From Pyrenopolyporus hunteri (Eukaryota > Ascomycota > Sordariomycetes > Xylariales > Hypoxylaceae): a DNA stretch of 64,000 bases. The stretch is taken from NCBI GenBank assembly GCA_902806595.1, contig CADCXC010000043.1, forward strand, positions 558,001 to 622,000, in the 5' to 3' direction. The translations under genes and the position numbers were made by a program. Every line of letters begins with the position of its first letter. Position 1 is the stretch's first letter. The notes under the pieces were generated by a model. It did no database searches. It saw only the letters and a list, made by a program, of their open reading frames with translations, and had not been told where the DNA came from. Below, piece by piece: positions 56,259 to 64,000 of the stretch.

Positions 56259-56355
56259 TCAAGTGTTTTTTTTTCGGGGTTAGACGATCCTTTTTATTCC
56301 TGCAACTCTCCTGAATGGTTAATTGCCGGCCACTAATTTCTCAACATACTCGAAG

Positions 56356-58760
56356 ATGGTGGCCAAAACTCGATCAAGAGCCTCTGAGGAAGCTGGCCCC
56401 GAATTGGAGGCGAGGGTCCCCGAACTAGAAGAGAAGACCGACCGTACGCGATGGCGCATGCTAGATGAGAAAGGGCGACATACCTGGCGTTACCTGGAAA
56501 ATGACGAGGACGCGAAAGAGTGGCCTCAGAGTTGCGCCGATAAGTGGTATCTTGGGTTGGATACGGTGAGATGCTATTGTGCTCTTGCTTTCGTTTATAT
56601 TACCTGGAGCTATAGTACCTACATACCTACTTATATACCTGGATATAAAGTGGCTGACTGTTGCGCTCTTCCTCTAGGAGCTCCCTGATCTACCGAAGCC
56701 CACGAAGCCTCTTGACTCCGTCGTCAATGGCTTATCCTTCTTCGAGAAACTCCAGCTGCCTTCTGGTCACTGGGCTTGCGAATATGGCGGCCCCATGTTT
56801 CTCCTACCGGGCGTCGTCATGGCCTGGTATGTAACGAAGACGCCGATCCCTTGGTATGTCGCGACGGAGATCAAGAACTATCTATTCGCAAGGGCCCATC
56901 CCGAAGACGGCGGATGGGGCTTGCATACGGAAGGCGAGAGCACGGTTTTCGGAACGTCGATGAACTACACCGTCCTTCGTATCGTCGGCGTCGATCCCGA
57001 GCACCCGGTTATGGTTAAAGCCCGGGGAACGCTGCATAAACTCGGCGGAGCTACATCTGCTCCTCACTGGGCGAAGTTCTGGCTGAGTGTGCTGGGTGTT
57101 TGCAAGTGGGATATCGTCAATCCCGTCCCGCCCGAGCTGTGGCTACTGCCTGACTGGGTACCTTTTGCTCCCTGGAGATGGTGGATCCACATGCGACAGG
57201 TCTTCCTATCTATGAGTTACATCTACTCGAAGAGATGGACCTGCAAGGAAACCGATTTGATCCGGAGCTTGAGGCAGGAGCTATTCGTGCAGCCGTGGGA
57301 ATCGATCGACTGGGCCGGCCACCGAAACAGTATTTGCCCCATCGACAACTACCATCCGAAATCTCAGCTTCTAAACGCCGCCAACTGGTTCTTGTACAAT
57401 ATTTGGAACCCGTATCTTCGTCCTAACGCGATTGCTCAAATGGCCGAAGACTGGGTCAGCAAGCTCATCGATATGGAGGATGCGAATACGGACTATGCGG
57501 ACCTGGCTCCGGTTAACGCGGCTATCAACACCATCGTATGCTATATCCGCGACGGCCCCCGGGCGTACTCGGTGCGGAGGCATCTAGAGAGGCTGGAAGA
57601 CGGAATGTGGGTTAACAAGGAAGGCATGTTTTGCAACGGCACCAACGGTGTGCAATGCTGGGACACGTCGTTCTTAATTCAGGCTGTGACGGACGCGGGA
57701 CTCGAGGAGGATCCTCGGTGGAAACCGATGTTAACGAAGGCGTTGATCTTCCTCGACTACCAGCAGATACGCGAGAACTGCAAAGACCAAGACATCTGCT
57801 ACCGGCAGCAGCGAAAAGGGGCCTGGGCCTTCAGCACGAAAGACCAGGGTTATGCCGTATCCGATTGCGTTTCTGAGGCGCTCAAGGCCGTCATCCTTCT
57901 GCAACACACACCGGGATATCCCCAGCTTCTCGACGACCAACGCATATTTGACGCCATCGACACCCTCCTAACCTATCAGAACCCGTCCGGCGCTTGTTCA
58001 TCGTATGAGCCGACGCGGGGGGGCGAATGGATGGAAATGCTGAACGCGGCAGAGGTCTTCGGCAAGATCATGGTAGAATATGATTACGTGGAGTGCACGA
58101 CGGCTGTGGTCACCGCGCTCATGCTATTCCAGAAGCACTGGCCGGACTACAGGGCCCAGGAAATCAAGCGGTTTATTGAGAGATCGGGCAAGGCGGTCAA
58201 GAGATTCCAACGGCCGGACGGGTCGTGGTACGGAAACTGGGCAATATGCTTTACCTACGCGACTATGTTTGCCCTGGAAAGCCTGAAGAGCATTGGAGAG
58301 ACGTACGGCAACAGCTCATATGCGAAGAGAGGCTGTGACTTTTTAATCTCGAAGCAAAGGGAGGACGGAGGATGGTCGGAAAGCTACCGCGTAAGTTTCA
58401 TTCTGTTTTTTTTTTTCTCGTATCCCCTATTCTTCCCTATCTTCCTATGGGCTTTCTAACATCCTGTAGTCATGTGAAAAGATGGTCTATACAGAACACC
58501 CGACAGGCTCGCAGGTCGTCATGACGGCATGGGCCTTGATAGGCCTCATGAAGGCAGACTACCCGGATATCGAACCCCTGAAGAAGGGTATCAAACTCAT
58601 CATGGACAGACAACAGCCGAACGGCGAGTGGAAGCAAGAGGCGATCGAAGGGGTGTTCAACAAGAGCTGTATGATCTCATACCCGAATTACAAATTTACC
58701 TTTACGATGAAAGCGCTTGGGATGTTTGCCAAGAAATACCCCAACGAGACGGTGGTGTAA
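56356..58760 (+). CDS. ERG7: Lanosterol synthase (oxidosqualene cyclase)
   Basis: Three exons, 56356-56565, 56678-58390 and 58470-58760; introns 112 and 79 nt, in phase; 737 residues, the normal length (yeast 731). The enzyme cyclises 2,3-oxidosqualene to lanosterol in ergosterol synthesis, on ER or lipid-droplet membranes. QW-type repeats are present (EDGGWGLHTEGE, RPDGSWYGNWAICFTYATMF, REDGGWSESY, QPNGEWKQEAIEGVFNKSC). The initiating acid is Asp466 in VSDCVSEALK; the surrounding motif is DCVSE, where yeast and animal enzymes have DCTAE. A fungal protostadienol-type cyclase is an alternative, but neighbours give no cluster and the isolated context favours Erg7. The ATG at 56356 was chosen over a TTG-initiated extension. 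Confidence 0.93.
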
Positions 58761-59702
58761 TGGTTGTTCGATCTCCGAAGCGTGAGACGAGGACCGTTGA
58801 AATGGATTCCCGGTGGGATAAAATCCCTACCTCCTTCAGGTACTTACTTAATGTTAATAACCCTTAATGTCACATATGATGTCTACCCAGGTGTCCATTA
58901 ATACCGTCGTAACTATCGCGGCCATCGTCTGCGTTATTCTGAGTTGAAGGGACTGACGTAGTTAGTCCTACATTACGTCCCAGCAACCCGCCCGCTGCAT
59001 ATTGCCTAAGGTCAAGCGCCGGGTAGTGCTTAAGTACCTAACTTTTATAGGTCCACAAGTCACGCCTATACGTAGTCCCCAACTCTATCGATAAGCGGTG
59101 AGGTGGAAATGTCTTACCGCCTGCCATTTAAGCTTTATAAATCCGGCAGAGCGGTAGAACCCCACCATCGAAAGTCGACTAGTAGCTTCCATGGGGGTGT
59201 GTGCTACCTAACGATCCGAGGCCACCACCACGCTATTTACGCTATTTACGCTCTTGGGCTGTTTACGCTGTTACGCAAACCGAAGCAAAATATACAAACG
59301 CAACTTCTTCATCTCGACAAAAAGCGCCAACGTTTCTACATTTGGTAAATCTTCCATATCATATAATTACCTACCTACCTACCTACCTAGGTACCTCACC
59401 CAACCAAAGTCATATCCCAAAGCGGCGGCCTATCTCGGTATTCAAATGTAATTCTCCCCCAGGTTACGTAACCTCCATTTGGTGAATCTACGATCTACAC
59501 CCGTCCATCATCATCTATCTATCCACTTTGGTTACCACATAGGAGTCTCTTCTTTATCTCTTAGGCAGCCAATATCACGTAGCGTATACCTACCCACCCA
59601 CCCAGGTGCTACTGCTACGACAATTCCCATTAGTTAGGTATCTACCTAATCAAATATCCGCAAATTCGATCACCTCGTCCACAACTATCACGTGCTTTCA
59701 CC
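58761..59702. other. Intergenic, SGT1 promoter region
   Basis: About 940 bp without a gene. It contains a short ACGCTATTT direct repeat near 59231-59260 and an ACCTACCTACCTAGGTACC run at 59367-59396. Confidence 0.6.
59367..59396. repeat. (TACC)n run ending in CCTAGGTACC palindrome
   Basis: Five CTAC tetramers leading into CCTAGGTACCT, about 310 bp before the SGT1 start. Confidence 0.8.
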
Positions 59703-61497
59703 ATGCCATCCCCCGCCGTTCTCGCCGACGAAGGCGTGAAGGCTGTCGCCGCTGGCAAGTATGCGGAAGGAATCGAAAAGCTATCTGAGGCCCTCAAGGA
59801 GCGTCCGGCGCCCCTTTGGCTGCTCGAGCGTTCCAAGGCCTACTTACGAACTAACGAGCTCGACCTCGCCCTCCACGATGCCGAGAAGGCTCTACAGGTA
59901 GCGTTCCAGCGCGCCAACAGAGACCACATGATCGAGGCCCAACTTAGGAGGGCTATTACCTTGTTTCGCATGGGTCGCTACGCCGACGCCGACATCTGCG
60001 CTTTTTGGACTCTTAGACTACTCGATAAGGCCAAGGCCACTGAGGATGACGGACAGCCAAAGAAAGTCGACGAGAACGGAGAGTATACCGTACGTTCAGA
60101 CGAAGTTAAGCATTCTAATGGGCAGAGAAAGGACCAGCAAGTCGCAGCAGCTATGAACAACTCAGGGAGATCTAAGGACAGCACCTTACGAAATCAGGCA
60201 GTTTCATGGCGTCTCCAAGCCTTGTCCAAGCTGGAGAGTCTGCCCACCGGGCACCCCGGCCGGAAGGTGACCATCTCGGAGAAATATCCTAACCCCCCCG
60301 AGTTAGCCCCCGCTAGTAATAAGGTCGGGGAGAAGGGAGTAATATCTACGCACGCCGACAGCGATGACAACGACGATGATAGCCAGACCGCCGCCGCCAG
60401 CAGCGGCAGTAAATCTTTACCGGCTAAGGGCGAGAGTCGCGACACCTGGGAGACGCTCTGGAAGCAATTTTGTGATGTTTTCACGAGCAACAGTGTCAGG
60501 TCGAGCTTCTATCAGACAGACACTACCATCAATGCCGATTTCTTCGTAAAGAATGTGCCTGCAGATCGTTTCGCTGTAACGACCGAGAGTCAGAAAGTCG
60601 TGATGGGTCCAATCCCGAACGCCAATCCCGGTTCTATCCAGCTCCACCTCTGGGGCAGGGTCAAGCCCGACGAAACCAAGCACACAGTTAAGTCGATGAA
60701 AGTCGAGCTAGTCCTCAAGAAGGAGACCCCAGGAAAATGGCCCGCGTTACAACGGGAGGACGCCGAGGGATTCGCAAACATTGCGGGGAGCAGCACTAAG
60801 ACGCCCCCCTCATTCGAGAGGTTCTCCGCACTCGTTTCTCGTCTGGGGTTCGTTGTCCGATCCTATCGAATTTAATAATTTCTTTTAGTAGGAACTTTTT
60901 GGAGCGCTAACATCTTTTCTTAGCTACAATACCCCCCAAGACCTCGGACTTCCAGAGTTTAGTCGCGACCAAAAGGCTTGGTACGGCGCTCTATTGGAAA
61001 AGTTGGGCACAGCTCTAGATGGGTCTAAGGCCCCGTCAGCATCAGCATCAGCACCAAATAAATCATCAGAGGCTCCAATCGTAACACCCGAGACTACCTC
61101 GTCTTCTTCCACGGGAGAGAACGCTACCGTCCAGCCCAAAGGTAACCTTGCGCAAGCTAGTAATAATCCTACGGCGAAGCCTACGCCAAGTTCTACCAAG
61201 GTAGATTCGGCAGAGAAGGTTGGTAGCACCCCAGCATACCCTACTTCTTCGAAGAAGGGCGCTGTCAATTGGGATAAGATCGCGGTCGATGACGACGATG
61301 ACGATAAGGACGGGAGTGTCGATACATTCTTCCAGAAGCTCTACAAGGACGCGGATGACGATACGAAACGTGCCATGATGAAGAGCTACATCGAGAGCAA
61401 CGGCACTTCGCTGAGTACAAGCTGGGCCGAAGCTAAGGATAAGACGTACAAGACCCAACCGCCGGACGGAGCCGAAGCCAAAAAGTGGGATGAGTGA
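59703..61497 (+). CDS. SGT1: Co-chaperone Sgt1 (TPR, CS and SGS domains)
   Basis: Two exons, 59703-60847 and 60924-61497, with a 76-nt intron; 572 residues. Sgt1 bridges Hsp90 to SCF ubiquitin ligases and kinetochore assembly. Residues 1-115 form TPR repeats (EGIEKLSEALKERPAPLWLL, NELDLALHDAEKALQVAF). A disordered linker follows, then the CS domain at about 262-345 (SSFYQTDTTINADFFVKNV, VELVLKKETPGKWPAL), and the C-terminal SGS domain (YPTSSKKGAVNWDKIA, DTFFQKLYKDADDDTKRAMM, SYIESNGTSLSTSW). The intron uses a weak GTTCGT donor, chosen because it alone restores the frame; a GCTAAC branch point precedes the acceptor. The linker between CS and SGS is longer than in yeast, about 150 residues. Confidence 0.93.
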
Positions 61498-63133
61498 TAC
61501 CCTACGGCTTCACCGATTTGATTCATGTCATCATCTTTTTTTCTTTCCTTTTTTTTTCTCTTATGAGCAAATGACAAAAGGGACGGTTGGCGGGATACGA
61601 TACCAATGTAGTTTTTCGCCGATCGTAGTTTAATATTACGGCGTATTGGCGTTCCGATGTTAATACATAGGTACTGGGAAGTAACTCGGGCAGCCTCAGT
61701 CTGTTGGTAATAAATAACATGGAAAAATACCTACGCATTCTAATTGTTTCAACTTTGGTACGTCTCTACGTAGGTTGGTAACCCTACATGCCCTTAATCA
61801 AGTACGTCTTCTACATATACATTTACCTACCTACCTATGTAGAAATAGCCAAGTGATGACGGTGAGACAGATATGGCCGGTCTGTCCGTGCCTCCTCCAC
61901 TCTCCCAGCATATACCTTCTTACAAGGGTAAAAGTAGGGTAGGGTGTAGGGGGGTGAGATAGGGGATCGTGAAGGGTGTCATACGACCGGACTAGGCCAA
62001 CTGCATGATTTCATTTACCGCACACAGACACACACGCACGCAACATCTGAATAAAAGCTTTCGTCTCCAGTGCACGTCGTAGCCAGCCCTGCCAACGTAC
62101 CAAGTGAGCGGATTGCCACACTGTTACTCGGGTCGGGACCGATGACGTTCCTACGGTCGATGATTGGCGGTTTTATATAACTCTATCCACCCATAACCAC
62201 GGCCCCGGCGCCAAGCGTAGCTAAGTAACGTAGACGCAGATACCACGTTTTACGTATTGCTTCCCCGGCATTTGTTTTTAACAAGGTCTATACGGCCGCC
62301 CCCGGGTGTCATCCTCTTCCTCCTGCCCCCCATCTTCCTCGAAGGCTCGAACCCAGCCGGCCTCATTTTAGTTGCCGATAACATTCTAACCCGTATGTAG
62401 TTCCAGCCTAACCCCCTTCTAAGTATGTACAACAGCTACTACCTACACTACTGTATGTACATTATTGCCCTTGGAACTGCTTCAGCTGATTTTCCTTGCC
62501 CCATGGTGGATTTCCTCCCCGCAATTCCTCCCCCCAACATCCAACTCTCCACATAGGTACGCCAGGTATCTTAGGTTCTCTTGTCTGAAGTCCTTCCTCG
62601 AACAACAAGGGGAGGTTATACCAGTGTCTTCGGCAGTTCGCTGATTGGCCAACTCGGGGGCTCCCCTAGTTTGATAATCTTGAGTAAGCTATGGGAACGA
62701 ACGCGCATCGTGTATCAGGCGGCATGGTCGAGGAACTGCTGCACACAATTTACCCGACCTCGTAGCACTACCGTCGAGTATTTCATATATCTAAATTGCC
62801 CTGAGATCTGGACCACCATGACAGGCCAATTTGTCGAGGACCCCTGAGTCTGCTTAACGATTCTGATTAATTCTTCTGATTAATCTATTACTTCATCATC
62901 GACGTCTTTGGTATTCTTTTGCCTTGCTGTCATTTTTTTATTGATATCTATATTTGTATCCCACTAGCCTCCTTCAACAGGACTGGAGTGGCGTGTATCG
63001 AACATAAGGCAAGGGACAAACTCAACAGTCCGTTTGCAAAAATAGAACTTCATCTACTCGAAGCGGCCGTTCTATATTAACGTGTAGATATAAATATTTT
63101 ATATATCTATTCTTATACAAAGCGGTCTTCGAG
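61498..63133. other. Intergenic 1.6 kb, no gene seen
   Basis: Between SGT1 and the P450 gene, both on plus; it should hold the P450 promoter. A short direct repeat TTCTGATTAAT occurs twice at 62861-62884. No supported frame. Confidence 0.55.
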
Positions 63134-64000
63134 ATGGACGCCGACGAGGGCACGATCTCCCCAACGCGGGTTCTTCTCACTTCCGCCTGGCATATCTTTA
63201 AGGAGCAGTGGCCTCTTCTTATTCCACTTTTACTCGTTGTCCGGATCTTTTATAAGCGTTATGCTTCGCCTTTACGCGAGTACCCTGGACCGTTCTTAGC
63301 CTCATTCTCGCGTCTTTGGAAAGTCATCTCTACGGCCTCGGAACGGACTCATCTAGATCACATAGAACTACACCGCAAGTATGGACCCGTCGTGCGTATC
63401 GCGCCCGACGAGCTCTCTTTCTCATCCCCCGCGGTTGCCCGTAACGTTCTTTCGGCCGGTAAGCGTTTCTACAAGACGGACTTTTACTCGGTCTTCCCGC
63501 CCCCTGAGAACCCGGACATCTTCACCGAGATCCGCGAGGATGTGCACGCCATGAAGAAGAAGGTGGCCAACGTGCCTTACTCGATGGCTGCCATGCGTCA
63601 GCTCAGCCCTTTCATCGACGACACCATCGACTTCCTTGTTAGCCGACTCGACCAGTTCTGCCCCGACACTGCCATCCCCGGTTTCCAACAGGCGGGTCTA
63701 CCGGGCCGAAACCCCATCGTGAACCTGGGAGACTGGCTCCACTACTTCGCGTTCGACGTGTTGGGCGAGGTAGCCTTCGGACGGTCTTTCGGCTTCCTGG
63801 CCGCCGGCGTCGACAAGGAGAACGCCATCAAGACTATCGACAACAGCCAGAAGTACAACGGAATCGTAGGTCAGATCCCCGAGCTCGACCATCTGCTCAG
63901 GAGGAACCCGCTCTGGAAGCTGATCCCCGCCTTTAACCCTGGAAATGCTCTCATCACCCGCATCGCTCGTGAGGAGATGCAAAAGCGACGTCCCTTCGAG
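63134..64000 (+). CDS. Cytochrome P450 monooxygenase, N-terminal 289 residues (cut by window edge)
   Basis: Open frame from the ATG at 63134 to the last base, 289 codons with no stop or intron. An N-terminal membrane anchor (WPLLIPLLLVVRIFYKRY) is followed by the proline-rich hinge EYPGPFLASFSRLW, then HRKYGPVVRIAPDELSFSS (the beta-1 region of fungal P450s) and FKTD-like FYKTDFYSVF. Helix C matches MKKKVANVPYSMAAMRQLSP, and DWLHYFAFDVLGEVAFGRSF is the typical helix E/F region. This is the layout of the benzoate-hydroxylase/pisatin-demethylase-type fungal families. The I helix, ExxR and heme-Cys motifs lie beyond the window, so family and substrate cannot be settled. It is a microsomal enzyme using NADPH-P450 reductase. 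Confidence 0.92.
   Translation, partial: MDADEGTISPTRVLLTSAWHIFKEQWPLLIPLLLVVRIFYKRYASPLREYPGPFLASFSRLWKVISTASERTHLDHIELHRKYGPVVRIAPDELSFSSPAVARNVLSAGKRFYKTDFYSVFPPPENPDIFTEIREDVHAMKKKVANVPYSMAAMRQLSPFIDDTIDFLVSRLDQFCPDTAIPGFQQAGLPGRNPIVNLGDWLHYFAFDVLGEVAFGRSFGFLAAGVDKENAIKTIDNSQKYNGIVGQIPELDHLLRRNPLWKLIPAFNPGNALITRIAREEMQKRRPFE

Larger units (their letters stand above)
55481..56355. promoter_or_regulatory. Divergent spacer SPO11 / ERG7 with palindromic repeats
   Basis: About 875 bp between two divergent start codons. Dense with CCTAGGTA-type elements: 55749-55775, 55853-55874 and 56207-56258. An 83-codon plus frame at 55871-56122 shows no feature and is not called. Confidence 0.6.

Noticed and set aside
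61979..62000. 5S rRNA-like start (CATACGACC)
   Set aside because: Similarity ends after nine bases and no internal control region follows.
62330..62370. Possible tRNA B-box (GGTTCGAGCC on minus strand)
   Set aside because: No A-box or acceptor-stem pairing at the right distance; treated as chance.
63134..64000. P450 and ERG7 as part of one triterpenoid cluster
   Set aside because: SGT1, a housekeeping gene, lies between them, and the P450 is of a common catabolic/detoxification layout; nothing else supports a cluster.

Overview
The window reads as nuclear DNA of a filamentous ascomycete (Pezizomycotina, most likely Sordariomycetes). This rests on many short spliceosomal introns (49 to 206 nt, GT-AG, several with CTAAC or CTGAC branch points), ordinary fungal housekeeping genes, fungus-specific families (RTA1-like membrane protein, HsbA-like wall protein, CorA-like multidomain protein, fungal sulfotransferase-like protein) and gene-sized spacers full of short CCTAGGTA-type palindromes. 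The class is an inference from protein families, not a measured phylogeny. I saw no tRNA, rRNA, CRISPR array, operon or intact transposon.

I support 22 protein genes; most were assembled by hand from exons whose reading phases match. Left part (1-17.3 kb): a truncated RTA1-like gene at the left edge, an orphan secreted or anchored protein, a long disordered coiled-coil protein, succinate dehydrogenase subunit C (SDH3) convergent with TFIID/SAGA subunit TAF6, and a basic low-complexity protein. Middle (17.3-35.2 kb): a gene-poor stretch holding a small cysteine-rich secreted protein, a GPI-anchored HsbA-like wall protein, an omega-like glutathione transferase, an eight-exon gene fusing an alpha/beta-hydrolase to a CorA-type metal transporter, a sulfotransferase-like protein and a second glutathione transferase.

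Right part (35.2-64 kb): mitochondrial ribosomal protein bL27m, Lcl2, protein phosphatase inhibitor 2, a 5-kb stretch with no recognisable gene, UV-damage endonuclease Uve1, a membrane-anchored RING-H2 protein, the ribosomal lysine methyltransferase Rkm4, a small ankyrin protein, the meiotic nuclease Spo11 (seven exons) divergent from lanosterol synthase Erg7, the co-chaperone Sgt1, and the first 289 codons of a cytochrome P450 running off the right edge.

The genes do not form an obvious pathway or biosynthetic cluster; this looks like ordinary mosaic fungal gene order with accessory secreted and detoxification genes between conserved ones. The strongest candidates for a closer look are the hydrolase-CorA fusion, the cysteine-rich secreted protein built from two related Cys modules, the dispersed CCTAGGTA palindromes, and an in-frame upstream leader on Uve1 that could create a mitochondrial form.
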